NCBI RefSeq assembly: GCF_033296635.1
Contig: NW_026944099.1
Location: 82,061 to 146,060 of the forward strand
DNA length: 64,000 nucleotides
Reading direction: 5' to 3'
DNA from: Dichotomopilus funicola
Taxonomy: Eukaryota; Ascomycota; Sordariomycetes; Sordariales; Chaetomiaceae
Shown here: positions 33,289 to 44,755 of the stretch, one piece after another
How the letters are laid out: the number at the start of each line of letters is the position of its first letter
Position numbering within the stretch: position 1 is the stretch's first letter
Position numbers and translations under genes: made by a program
The notes under the pieces: generated by a model
What the model saw: the letters and a program-made list of their open reading frames with translations, nothing else
The model's database searches: none
Told to the model about the DNA's origin: nothing

Positions 33289-35004
33289 CGAAAGGAAGGG
33301 GGAGGTCGGTTGATCCTGAGATGGGAGCGTAAGAGTACCTGGGTGAGACAGGAGAGTTGGTCGTTGAGGATGGTGTCGTTGATAGTTAGTCAGTGTTAGG
33401 GTCTAAAACCACGAAATCCACACAAACGGTAACCAAGCCGCATGGGAAACTGAAAGAGGGGTCGTGGACCCCTCAATGTGCATAAAATCATCACAGCCTG
33501 CAAGGTCCTCGCTCAGGAACGAAGACGATGGAAGGCCTGGGCTGGTTGTTGGTTGGACAATGGACAGCTCGGCGCAGCAAGCTTCGAACTGCGCAAAGTG
33601 CAGTGTGTCAGGAACGACACACTGCGACTTTCCGAGTTGTCTTCGTCGCATGTTTCGTGATCAGGTGGGTCGGCCCTGGCGGCCATGCACGTCATCTACC
33701 AACCAGAGCTCGGACGAAAAAGAGGGGCTCGAGAAGGGTCATGCGTTGCCATTGGCGGCCTCGGCGGTTGCTTCGCATGTTTCGGCGCAGCGCAACCGAT
33801 TCTCCAATTTCTCCCCACCAAGTTCACCACCAAGAGTCTGGATCTTCTGCCGGTTTCGTTTGCAGGCCCGGGAAAAGCGGCCGTGGGTTACCTCTCTGCG
33901 CAAAATAAGTCGTAGTGGGGCTTTCATCGGGCACCCTTCGAGTTACACGGTCGCCCTGTTTTTCGAAAATTACTTGACCGCTTCGGCCGTTTTCGGAGGC
34001 CCGACTGGGGCTGCTTGGGCGGTTCCGCGAGGCTGCGCGCGAAACTTACATTCGGTACAGTGCCGGGGGGTCGGCTGACTGGCGAAACAGGCGCGCTCGC
34101 CATGTGCCGGCCATACTGTGGTCGCATGAGGCGCCAAAAAGCTACGTCTCAAGATGCGCCAAACGCGCAGTCCCCCGATTATGGTAAACTCCCGCTTGAC
34201 TGCGGACGGCCGCGTACAACATGGCGGCCGGCGGTTTTGGCCGTTCAAGTGGTAACATGACTACCGTCGCCTGGCTATGGCAGGCCGCCGAATAAATATG
34301 TTGTCGGTTCCCCGTGAGGCCTCTTCGTTTCTATCCTGAACTTCCAGGCGGTGTCGAGGTCATCCGTCCTGTTTGAGTGCCTTTTGCTCGCAGTTTCTGC
34401 TCGCCTCGCTTCGAGCTTTCCCGTCCGGCCTCAAACCCGACCTCGACCTTCGCAGCATCAAACCCAACAACGCGGCCCTCTTTTCGAGTCACAACACCTC
34501 ACGAGGTTGACCACAACCTTCCAAGTGATCAAGGCCGCGGCCGGGCCCTGGTGGGCGCTCGGGGTATAAGATTGGAGTGTCGAGTGTTGAGAGGGAAGTT
34601 GTGAGAGCAGAATTGGTCAACTGTTTTCTTCCTCGTCTCCTTCGTGCCTCACTTTCTCCCATTTTGGGACAATCTGATATCCTCTCGCCCACCGGGGACG
34701 TGTCCACGGCCAGTACCGCCCTCGGCGGTAACCCCGTCACTATCGGCTTTGTTTTTACCCTCCCCCCGTTCTCCTGTTCATTCATTATTTTGTTTTGGCT
34801 ACTTCGTCAACAAGGGGTATCTACCCCAGGGGCAGATCTCACTTAGCATCTCTTGTCACTTGAGAACAAAACACTCAAACACAAACACAATCACCGGTCA
34901 CTACCTACCTAGATAGTCATCAACGATTCTCACACTCATTGACAAACAAGCTCGTGGCCCAACCCAGTGACAAGCCGCCGTGTGGAGACTGTGACAAGAA
35001 CACC
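33289..35004. other. Intergenic region, no supported gene
   Basis: 1.7 kb between two genes on the same strand. A 204-codon open frame at 33464-34078 overlaps other frames on both strands and has no recognisable domain, so it is not called. The stretch 33900-34260 is CG-rich. The 5' leader of the next gene probably starts after a TATAAG at 34565. An in-frame TTG at 34939 is not a credible start. Confidence 0.5.
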
Positions 35005-36411
35005 ATGGCGCCACCTGTTGCAACCGCGTTTCCGGACCCTGACTCAGACGATGGTTTCCGTGCCCGCCTTGACACACTGTTCAATGGCGGTAGTGTGAAC
35101 TTTGATTCGCACCTCCGTGGATCTGCTCACCGCTCGTCACCCCTTTTTAGCCACGACGACCAGGAAGAGCTTCCACGGCGGCATAGAACATACTCCTTCT
35201 CAGGCCAAGGACGTCGGTCCAACCCGCGTGATGACGCGGACGACGAGCAGATGCCCCGGCCCCGGCCGCGGTCCTCATCCCGGGCTCGGGGCTACGACCC
35301 GCTTGGCGCCGACGACGAGACCGGGATTCCTTGGTCCACATACAACCCGGAACCCCGTCACCGGCCCCATTCTGGTCGTGAGGGATACGACCCTCGCGGC
35401 ATGGCCGACGAAACAGCCGTGCCCCGGTCTTCTTCGTCCTCTCGTCCCAAGACCTACCACTCCCGCGTGGACATCGACGACCTGCCGTTCCCTTTGCCCA
35501 CCTACATGCTGGACCCAACCGCCGCGCCCCCGCCTCGCCAACGATCCCGGCACCGTCCCAGCCCGCGGAACTCCCGCTCCACGTCTACCCGCCACACTAG
35601 TGGCTTGAGCAGCAGCGACTCAAGGTACTACTACCACTACCATGATGATGAAGACGATGTATTCACCACCCCCCATGACCATGACCATGACCCCCATGAC
35701 TTTAACTTTGATCTTGGCGCTGACACACCTGGACCTAGCCACCGGGCCACTGCCCACACCTATCCCCATACCTACGAGTACGACGCCTATCCAGCCGGGC
35801 CCAGCACCCCCGACCTGACCCCTCCAGAGCGAATCTCATTTTCGTCTCGCACCAAACGGGACAGCGCTCGTCAAGCCCACCGCCGCGCAGCCCGTCGCGC
35901 ACGCGAAGTCGAACAGGCCGCTGCAGAGGCTGAAGCAGCCGCAGCCGCCGAGGCAACTGCTAGGGCCGAAAAATACCAATACCAATACCGGCCCGACCCG
36001 GCCCCGCGGTCTTCTTCTCACCGGAAATCACACACCCGCTATGTATCCAAGAGCCGTGAGACCAAGCACCGCGAGTCCAAACACCGCGAGCCCAAATCCC
36101 GCGAGCCCACCACCACCAAAGAAGCCCACATCCTCCCCTCACTAGGCGGCGAATGGCTCTGGGACTCCCGACGCAAATATGTCTGGACAGGATGGATGGA
36201 GTGGACAGACAACAACGGGGTGGTGCCTCGGCAGCGGGATGAGAAGTGGGTTGGCCGAGGGGGGCTATTGGAGGAGTTAAGGATGGAGCGGGAGGAGGAG
36301 CGCCGGAGGAGGGAGAGGGAGAAGAGGGAGAGGATGGAGAGGAAATGGGAACGGGAGTGGGAGCGGGAGGTAGATATTAATATGTGGAGGTGGAGGGAGG
36401 AGGGTTGGTAA
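35005..36411 (+). CDS. Disordered protein with C-terminal charged coiled coil
   Basis: A single-exon protein of 468 aa that I do not recognise. It starts MAPPVATAFPD at 35005 in a CACCATGG context. Most of it is Arg/Asp/Ser/Pro/His-rich and disordered, with a DHDHDHDPHDF-like His/Asp run near 220-235. An Ala/Glu-rich helical stretch lies near 290-325 (RAREVEQAAAEAEAAAAAEA), followed by KHRESKHREPKSREP repeats. The only compact segment is near 375-420 (LGGEWLWDSRRKYVWTGWM). A long Arg/Glu coiled coil follows (near 420-455), ending RWREEGW. No signal peptide or membrane segment. Function unknown; nuclear location is plausible from composition. Confidence 0.75.
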   Translation: MAPPVATAFPDPDSDDGFRARLDTLFNGGSVNFDSHLRGSAHRSSPLFSHDDQEELPRRHRTYSFSGQGRRSNPRDDADDEQMPRPRPRSSSRARGYDPLGADDETGIPWSTYNPEPRHRPHSGREGYDPRGMADETAVPRSSSSSRPKTYHSRVDIDDLPFPLPTYMLDPTAAPPPRQRSRHRPSPRNSRSTSTRHTSGLSSSDSRYYYHYHDDEDDVFTTPHDHDHDPHDFNFDLGADTPGPSHRATAHTYPHTYEYDAYPAGPSTPDLTPPERISFSSRTKRDSARQAHRRAARRAREVEQAAAEAEAAAAAEATARAEKYQYQYRPDPAPRSSSHRKSHTRYVSKSRETKHRESKHREPKSREPTTTKEAHILPSLGGEWLWDSRRKYVWTGWMEWTDNNGVVPRQRDEKWVGRGGLLEELRMEREEERRRREREKRERMERKWEREWEREVDINMWRWREEGW

Positions 36412-36500
36412 TGGGGTGGGTTTTGCCGCTGGGTTTTTTGGGGGGACTGGGTTTTGGAAATTGGGGGCTCGGACGGAGGGACTCATCGACATGAGTCAAG

Positions 36501-36520
36501 GCTGGGCTGGGCTGGGCTGG
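36501..36520. repeat. GCTGG(G) tandem repeat abutting the gap
   Basis: Four GCTGG units (GCTGGGCTGGGCTGGGCTGG) end exactly at the run of Ns. The array may continue into the unassembled part. Another GCTGGGCTGG copy lies at 36569-36578 on the far side. Confidence 0.85.
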
Positions 36521-36530
36521 NNNNNNNNNN
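36521..36530. other. Assembly gap (10 N)
   Basis: Ten undetermined bases. The flanks share the word GCTGGGCTGG and AGTCAAG, so a collapsed tandem repeat is a likely cause. True gap length is unknown. Confidence 0.99.
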
Positions 36531-37400
36531 TAAAAGAAAAGAGTCAAGAAGATTAAGAGATATAATAGGCTGGGCTGGACCGGTCAAGGTCATGAAAGGA
36601 AAAACAGAAAGGACAAAAAAAAGGGGAAAAATGAAAAACCAACAAAAAAAAAAACAGGAAAAGAAAAGAAAAGCATGGCATGGGGGCGGCCATGCGTGAG
36701 GGAGGTTGTTTCATCTTTCTGGGGCGGCTTGCATCTTTGGCTTTGGCAGGGGTTCTGGGCGGGCAGGCAGGCGGGCGTTGGTGGTGGCCGTGATGATTGA
36801 CCCCGAGATTGACCTCCTCTGGGTTCATTATTTGGCTTGCTTGGTTGGTTGGTTGGGTATGGCTGGCGTTCTTGTGAGTGTGACCTGATGACGGCCCCAG
36901 GGCTGACTGAGTGTGTGTGACTCCGTGACATGGGCGGTTGCTAACGGACTTCAGGACTGCATTTCATTTTGATACCCGAACGGTACGGAGGTGGCCTCCT
37001 GGAATTGAGAAAACGGTGCTGCCTCGGGGGTGTTGCACGTTGGGGTTCCTCGCATTTGGACCTTTGGGAGAGTCGGCCGTCTTCAAAGTTCCCACTCATC
37101 GACAGACTTTGAAGGATGACACTTCCAACCGCCTCCTTGGATTCCAGCACTGAACGTCACCAAACTTGAAACCCCAAGCACCCCTTGGCAGCATCGGAAT
37201 AATACAGAGTGGTGGGGATTCTTTCAAAAGATTCGAGGTGGTGTAAGGGCTGTGGGTCTCGGGCCACAGATGACCACCTGAAAAGAGGGGGATAGGATGG
37301 GTAGATAGCTAGTAGATAGTTCAAATTCATGATCTTCATGATTCATATTGTTGTCCCGATTCTTGTGCCGTGATTGTGACTTGATGTAATTAATGAAATT

Positions 37401-39160
37401 GTGATTCGCAACTGTGTTTTCAAGGAAACGGGAGATGCCCACTCAAGGCGTTCCATTCACATCCCATGGATAAAAGGAAAAATACAATAAGACCAATACT
37501 AAACGGAACAAAAATAAACAAGAAAAGGGAAGTAGGGCAAAGCAAAATGAAACAACACTAATTAGAAGAGAAACGTAGGAAGCACAAAACTAAACTGACT
37601 AAACTGAAAAAAGAAAACAAGACAAACCAAAACCAAACAAAACTCAAAGATAAAAACGGTGCAATCCTAGACTAATTTCTTCACATATCCATGTAAGGTA
37701 ATCACTAGAAGATATTTCAAATAAGGCCCAAACCACGGGTGTTCGTTTTTGTCACAGTATACCATCGCCACATTCATCATAGTGCGCTGTAAATCGTTGA
37801 TTTCCACTTGAATGGTCACAAATGGGCCACCGTCACGGCGTCAGTGACACCCTGGGTGTGTATATTTGACGCAGGTGACCTTTCATGGCGCTTCAGCGGC
37901 CTTTCTGGCCAAAAACTTGGCCTCGGTCTCTTTCGGGCCACAACGATCTTCTGAACTCCATGCCTCAGATAAAGAAGATAAAGACTGTGTTTCCTCAGGC
38001 ATGCTTTGAGGCCATTTCCAGGCCTGAGGATGTCCACAGAGAGGGCGAGCCAATTACTGTACTTTGGGTTGGTGAAAGGTAGCTCAGGCGCTTAAACAAG
38101 TGATTAATATCACACGTTTGTCACAGCATGCCTTATTTGTTGAGAACCGCGCCGCGATCTTCAGGAATCAAGCTAGCTCTGGATCTCACCGGAACTTCCG
38201 CCATGTCCGATTGCATCATTTCTTTCTAAATTGGCTAAATTCAACGTTTGCTCGTTCTCGTGTTTAGAAAGCAAGATAATCCTGAGACTTTTGTGGCGGG
38301 CTGGAGTTGTTTTTAATACAACACCCCATGGAAGAGATGTGTAATGCAACTACGAATGCCTCTATGAGATTATTGTTCTTATTTGCCAAGATATCTGCCA
38401 GAGTTACCTTGCGAGGTATACTAACCCTTCCAAAGAAGAAAAAATATCGGATCTAGAACTGATTATTCCACACCTGTTTCTAATATTTGCCTCCGGTTTC
38501 ATGCCATGATCACTATCTTCTAGGGTTCTTCGTATGCAAATCTGGCGGTTACTAGAAGATTTATCAATCTACTGGACGGAGCACGCGAATCGAGAGCAAT
38601 CCGATGAACTCTGGCCGAGGATGGACCGGAAACGGGATGTGAGGACCATGATTATCGTCTCCTGTTGAATTCCGAGTGTTCCGTACAACCCCTGAAACTA
38701 CATAGTGCTGGCCTACACCAAGCCTAAAGAAGATAATATGCCAACGAAGGTGGATATCTACGTTGTATCATTTAGGTAGATGATTAGTTATTAATTAGTA
38801 TTCAAGATCACCTATCAATGTAGTATTCATCATCAAAAATGACTGTGAGAGCGTGTTAGCTAGGCTCAATTGAACATTAAACTTTGTATCTCGTTCGAAA
38901 ACCGGCCTAGCTGTGAGCAATCTGAAGAGTTATCGTAGTTCTGAAACTGCAGCGATGCCAAAAGGCAACCAAAATATACGTAATCAATCACACAATTACA
39001 CAACTAGCAACTGCCGAGCTTCCTCTCTTTGAGGGTGAATTGTTTCTCCCGAAACCCCCAACTTCGTCACAAACAAGGGGTTGCGAATCATTGAATAATC
39101 CTACCGACTAAAACCTCAAAACAGACAAAAAAGGATTCATAAAACGGATCCTCCGGAGCA
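37401..39160. other. AT-rich gene-free stretch
   Basis: About 1.8 kb visibly richer in A/T than the coding DNA around it, with A-rich runs at 37460-37660 and many stops in all frames. It could be a decayed repeat or simply relaxed intergenic DNA. No terminal repeats, transposase motif or RNA gene seen. Confidence 0.45.
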
Positions 39161-42100
39161 AATGCACCTCGCATCCTCAACCCCCACCACAATCCATCCC
39201 AACCCCAAATCCCTCCTTTCAGAAGTCCTGAAGCAAGCAAGCGCTCAACCCCTCGTATCCTTCAGCCTTCCCCCCTCCCCGGTAGAAAAGCACCGCGCAG
39301 GGCACACCGAATCACCTCCCTCCCTGAGTAATCCTCACAACTCGCTACCGGGTGTTTAACGCCCCCTCCTCCCTTTCCCTTTCCTTTTGTAGAGAGAGGT
39401 ACGTACATTACAACCCCGGCATTTCGAGCCGCTTATCCCCTCCCCCCTCCCCCAGTCGGGGCCAGCGCCGAGAAAACGCCCGGTGGGGGCCAAAGAAAAC
39501 CTGAAAAAACGTGGGTCGGCCCAGCTGACTGTAGGGCTGACTCGCAGCAGTCTCGCAGCGGCAGCGAGTTTTCTGCCTGTCACAGCCTGTGTGTTTGACC
39601 GACTTTTGTTACCTACCTGGTAGATACCGAGTTAAGCCGGGGCTTGTCATCGGTGAGTGCGCATGTGCGTGAGTGACTGAGTGTAAGCGTGTGTGTGTGG
39701 GTTAGGCTGCGGACTGCGGTGGTTGGCTGTGTTCGGGAATGCCGTGATCGGATTCTGATTCTTATCATCGCTATGGGCGACAAGGGAAAAAACAAGAACT
39801 CCAAGTGGGTTGTTGCCGTTTGCGACATGTTCTGTCATTTTGTGGAGCTTTCTGCATGTCACGTTGTTCGCACGTGTGATGACAGGGACTGGGAGAGAGA
39901 GGGATGGGACTGTGAGCGTGTGAGGCTTGGGTAAGTTTAGATTTGAAACTTGGAACCGCATTTAGCTTTGTTGACAGAGCTGAATGGACCAGTGACAGAG
40001 CTGGACCGAACTGCTGGGGCCATGAGACAGGCTGATGAATCCATGGGAAACAAGGGTTAGATGTGATATCGAGAATTGTGACAAGGGGTAATGTGATGTT
40101 CCTTTTGCACTGGGTTCGTATGGAATTTTAGCAACGGATCAGATGGAATTTGTCTCGGAAAACCGAGATGCGGACATAGCAGAATAAAACTTACGAAGGT
40201 CATGAATATCAGGCAAACGTGGTGAGAGCTGGGGGCCTCGCGACTCGCAGCTCGGTTGAACCCGGAGATACATGTGATTTACAGGCCGTTAAGACCGGTT
40301 CTAACTTTCGCAAGTAGAAGTGTAATGTGATCGCCAATCCAATCCGCACGTCAACCCGACGGTCCGTCGGCCACTCCTAGTCCTTGCCGAACCCATCAGG
40401 CGGAACTCCGCGGCTCAGCCTCCTAAAATCCGATCTCTCGATCCGGCTTGCACCGCGCAGCGCACGCCCTTTCTCTTTCCATACCGAGTTGGGAACAAGA
40501 AGTTGGAACTGCTGACTTCCAGTGCCGATGCAGCCGAGCTCCGTTCGTGAAACTCTCCTTTCCCCCCTCCTCCCTCACCAATGGCCAAAAGGAAGCTGAG
40601 TTTCGATCTCGGTTAGTTGACTACTGGGTTTGTTATTGGTCGTCTTACCGAAGCGCGCCCTTATGCCTGTCTGATGACGAACACACTCAACACAGTGATC
40701 AGTTTTCAACGCGTGCCTGACCAGCGTGGGAAACTATTAATAAAACCTTCGGCAGTAAGAGGATCGTAAATTCGAGGTGACTGTAACGTTAGCCCGGGAA
40801 GGATCGGCTGTTTCTCAACGATTACAGCAATACACGCACGTGTATTGTAGTGTAGCAGTGTTGGAACGTCTCACACTGGTCCTAAGAGTCATGCGAACCT
40901 TGTTCCAACAGGGGCGCCTGGCGGAAGATTCTTGGAGCCCCGACTCACCGAGAAGAGAGGAGATCGGCATTCGGATTTCGGTTACGACCGTGAGGCTCCC
41001 TTCGCTGATACCTCTGTGTGTCTGAACCGCCTCGAATCGTCACCAATTAATTAATTATACCGGGCGGGTCCGAGCCCATTACCCTGGTACTCGGGTCCCT
41101 CTCTGCGTGTCGATCCTGGTTTACAACCGAGCATGGGCGGACGATCCCCGAGCACGCGGCAGAAAGCTTACGTATGCACAAGCTTCAATCTCGGCGGATG
41201 CGCGAGCGGTATCCCCTAGAACCTGGTAACCTCGAGGACCTCTTATCCGCATGGAAACGGAGCGGTCCGCGTTAGGAACCCCTGAGACGATCCGATCTCT
41301 GTTATGCTGAACTGGAGCTCAAGGCCGGGATTCCCTTGTCGTGTCTCCAAGTCGCTTAGACCCGGAGGGCCACAGTCGGTGTTTGAAAGAGAGTATATCC
41401 CCCGTGGACTTGTGTTTCAACAGGACGATTAGTTGCAATGTCCCGTTAGTCTACTCCTTCTCACTCCCTAGAGTCCCTCTCGGGCCGCGTTTACTGCCTA
41501 CCCCTACTCGCCGTCTGCATCTGAGCGCGTAGCTCCTGGGGGCCTGGTCCGACCCCCAAGAAGGATCAAAGTCTTACAGCAAATATTGAACCCATGATGT
41601 CCTCGTTGGGATATGCCTAACTCGATTTCTCCCACATCCAACTGGGGATAGCATCAAGGCAACCAGGCGGGGGACCCCCTTTCTTGTCCAGTCTTCCGCT
41701 GCTATCCGGGGTCCCGTGCCGCACAGCCCTCAACCACACTGGGCTCAGTCTGTGGCTCATGTGAAATTTGGACCTTGTGCTTTGTCAGGTATCGTTCTGT
41801 CGTTGGATTCCACCCATCCCGTCTCGTGTTGTTACCCGCTTGAGCGAAGACGAGGAGGCTTGAGCAACAGCGTTGTGACTCTTTTTGACTCGTGGTCTGC
41901 TGCGCGGCACAGCCCATCTAGGATAACCTACCCATTCTAGATGTTTTCACCCCGAGAGACGGTCGAGACTCGAGACTATTGGCGAAGGATCCGGTAGGGG
42001 TGAGGAAGGGGGGGACCATCTTTGACGCTGGTGCGATAATCTCGGTGAGTTGGTGATGCGTCATCCTCGGCCTTCTCGGCCAGGCGAGGTGAGTCTCTCG

Positions 42101-42319
42101 TTGGGGCGTTTAGCAGAGGCGGCATCGACGGTGCCGAGCGTGCCGACAGCATCGTCATGACGAGGAATCGAGGCCGGCGTATAAGTAGAGGGAGGTTCTC
42201 GTCGGTAAGATGGCGTTGGATATCAAGAGCGACAGTACACCTTCGTCTTCCCGTCGGTACTCATCCGCCGACTTCTCAGCTGATAACCTTCAACGAAGGC
42301 TTCTTCTTCTCTTCTCACC
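39161..42319. other. Long upstream region of the laccase gene
   Basis: 3.2 kb without a supported gene. It includes a GT/GAGTG-rich tract at 39650-39705 and several frames under 130 codons with no recognisable content. The final part, from about 41950, is presumed laccase promoter and leader. A short frame at 40580 (MAKRKLSFDLG) ending at a GGTTAGT donor-like site cannot be extended with confidence. Confidence 0.45.
42180..42185 (+). promoter_or_regulatory. Probable TATA element of the laccase gene
   Basis: TATAAG lies 135 bp before the laccase ATG in a GC-rich context and is followed by a C/T-rich leader (CTTCTTCTTCTCTTCTCACC). Spacing fits a core promoter. Confidence 0.5.
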
Positions 42320-44221
42320 ATGAAACCCTCTTTCGTCTCATTCCTGGCCACGGCGGTGGGCTCATGGGCGCTCAGCATCCCCCACGAAGTAGCTGCCCTC
42401 GTCGCTCCTCGCCAGTCTACCAACTGCGAGAACGGGCCCAACTCCCGCCAATGCTGGGGCGACTACAGCATCGACACCAACTATTACGACGTCGTCCCCG
42501 AAACAAATATAACCAGAGAATTCTGGTTAAATGTTGAGCAAGGCCCCTGCTCTCCAGATGGCTACGACCGTACCTGCATGACCTTCAATGGCACCGTGCC
42601 TGGTCCCACCATCATCGCAGATTGGGGCGACAACCTGGTCATCCACGTTACCAACAAAATGGCCAACAACGGCACCAGCATCCATTGGCATGGCATTCGC
42701 ATGCTCAACAACGTGCTCAATGATGGCGTCCCCGGCGTCACGCAGTGCCCGTTCCCGGAGGGAGAGACCATGACATACCGCTTCCGGGCCACACAGTACG
42801 GCTCGACCTGGTACCACAGCCACTTCAGTTTGCAGTACGCCGAGGGCCTGTTTGGTGGGCTGATCCTGCGCGGGCCGGCCACGGGCAACTATACTGAGGA
42901 CAAAGGCGTGTTGTTCCTCCAGGACTGGGCGCACCAGGAGTCGTTCGCTGGTTGGTTAACCGCGCGACAGGGCGCTCCGCTGCAAGCGGATAACGGGCTG
43001 ATCAATGGAACCAACACGTACGACTGTAGCGGCAGCACGGATCCCAAGTGTGCGGGTCAGGGGAAGAAGTTCGAAATGGTGTTCAAGCAAGGAGAGAGGT
43101 ATCTCCTGCGGCTGATCAACGTGGCCGTCGACGGGGTGTTCCAGTTCAGTATTGATGGACATAGCCTGGAAGTCATCGCACACGACCTTGTGCCGGTGGA
43201 GCGATACACCACCGACAGCATTCAGATCGCCATCGGGCAGCGGTACGATGTGATTGTCGAGGCGAATGCGGAACCTGGTAACTATTGGTTGCGGTCTGGG
43301 TGGATTGAGTCATGCCTTGCCAATTCCAATGCCGATGGCATCACAGGCATAGTCCGGTACGACGCCAGCAGCACTGACGAGCCAACTAGCGAGAGCACGG
43401 TCACGGTGTCCAAGAGTTGTCTCGGGGAACCGGCGGCCAATACGATTCCGCACCTCAAGTTGAACGTCGAAAACATTGGCGGGGGTGTCGTGTACGAAGA
43501 GCTGGGATTCCATCTGCCCAACTCAACCGCTCGTCTTGAGGCTACCGACTACTTCAAGTGGACCATCAACACCAGCAGTTTGCTGCTCGACTGGTCCGAC
43601 CCGACTATGGCGCAGATATTTAACGGAGACAGCATTTTCCCGACTGATTACAATGTCGTGAGCGTCCAGGTAAGCCCTGTTTGGATTTGTGACTGCACCG
43701 GATGATATCGTTGCTGACTCCTTGGTGTAGCCGTCTGGTTCCGATCCAGAATGGACGGTCTTGGTCATCCAAGACACCAGCAATTTTGGGTAAGCATCAT
43801 CTCTTCGCCACCGCCCTCGGTTTACCATTTGCGTAACTGACATCTCCTCTTTTCCTTTCACAGTATCGCTCATCCTATCCATCTACACGGCCACGACTTC
43901 TGGGTCCTCGCCCAAGGTACCGGGACTTTTGACGGCGACACCTCGGGTTTCAACGTGACTAACCCTTCTCGCCGCGACGTCTCGACGCTGCCCGGGAACG
44001 GTTATCTCGCCATCGCGTTCAAGATGGATAACCCGGGCGCGTGGCTCGTCCATTGCCACATTGCATGGCACGCTAGCGAGGGGTTGTCATTGGAGATTGT
44101 CGAGAGCCAGAGCTCGATTGAGGCCGGGGTCGATCCGACTAGTCGCCAACAGTTTGACGATGTTTGCGCAGCGTGGACTGGGTCCACCCCCGTCTGGCCG
44201 CAGGATGACTCTGGGATTTAA
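42320..44221 (+). CDS. Secreted ascomycete laccase (multicopper oxidase)
   Basis: Oxidises phenols and similar substrates with four-electron reduction of oxygen to water. It has 588 aa in three exons, 42320-43669, 43731-43789 and 43864-44221. The 61- and 74-nt introns (GTAAGC/TAG, GTAAGC/CAG) keep frame. A signal peptide is followed by a propeptide that may end near VAPR. All four copper-binding motifs are intact: HWHG (122-125), HSH (166-168), HPIHLHGH (473-480) and HCHIAWH (533-539). The residue ten after the copper cysteine is Leu (SEGL), common in ascomycete laccases. The protein ends in DSGI, close to the DSGL end that plugs the solvent channel in mature ascomycete laccases, so no C-terminal propeptide is encoded. 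The complete copper set argues for an active enzyme. Confidence 0.95.
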
Positions 44222-44755
44222 ACTCTGAGTTGTGGGAGGAGGTCAGGAGGGGCGTGGATTGAGATTGTATCGGACGGTACGTTGGTTTGTACAAGTCTCT
44301 TGGTCTCTTCCTCTATTCGGACCGAGGCCTCGTGAGATCGGTCAGCGACTTGGTGGAGTATCGCTTGGGTAAGAATCAAGATTGTGGTAGTCGTGGTTTC
44401 GATTTGGTCTCCAATCTCTCTGTAATTGTATCATTCGAGTAATCAAGAGTCAACCATTCTGTCGAAACTTCCGGTCCTGTCTTCCTGATTCACACTCCCA
44501 GATGCTGAGATCCGGCTGCGGTGCTTGAATTCAAACCATTGGAAAGTCTTGTTGGTATGAAGCTCAAAAATGACTATCTTTTTTGGTTTGTTGCTTTTCT
44601 TGCTAATTGCAGCGAGCTGTAACTAGTCAAAAAGGGAGGAGTTGGTGAGCAGCGGAGTGACGGTTGTCGCCAGCTGGCGCTGAATTCCCCCCATTCATTG
44701 GCTTGTCAATTCGAGGAGCTTTCGCAACAGCACATCAGCATCCCACCACACCACC
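44222..44755. other. Intergenic region, no gene seen
   Basis: 0.5 kb between the laccase stop and the GatB start on the same strand. Contains the laccase 3' region and presumed GatB promoter. No supported reading frame. Confidence 0.5.

Larger units (their letters stand above)
36412..37400. other. G-rich intergenic DNA with an assembly gap
   Basis: Starts the 5.9-kb gene-poor region that runs to the laccase. It carries GCTGGGCTGG repeats, the 10-N gap, then A-rich and TTGG/GGCAGG-rich tracts. No supported reading frame. Confidence 0.5.

Noticed and set aside
33464..34078. 204-codon plus-strand open frame
   Set aside because: Overlaps other open frames on both strands, has no domain, signal or splice partner, and its composition looks like translated GC-rich intergenic DNA.
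34939..35004. 22-residue N-terminal extension of the coiled-coil protein
   Set aside because: It would start at TTG. The ATG at 35005 in a CACCATGG context is the credible start.
18770..44221. A secondary-metabolite cluster linking amine oxidase, protease and laccase
   Set aside because: No backbone synthase, tailoring P450 or exporter is present, and housekeeping genes lie between them.
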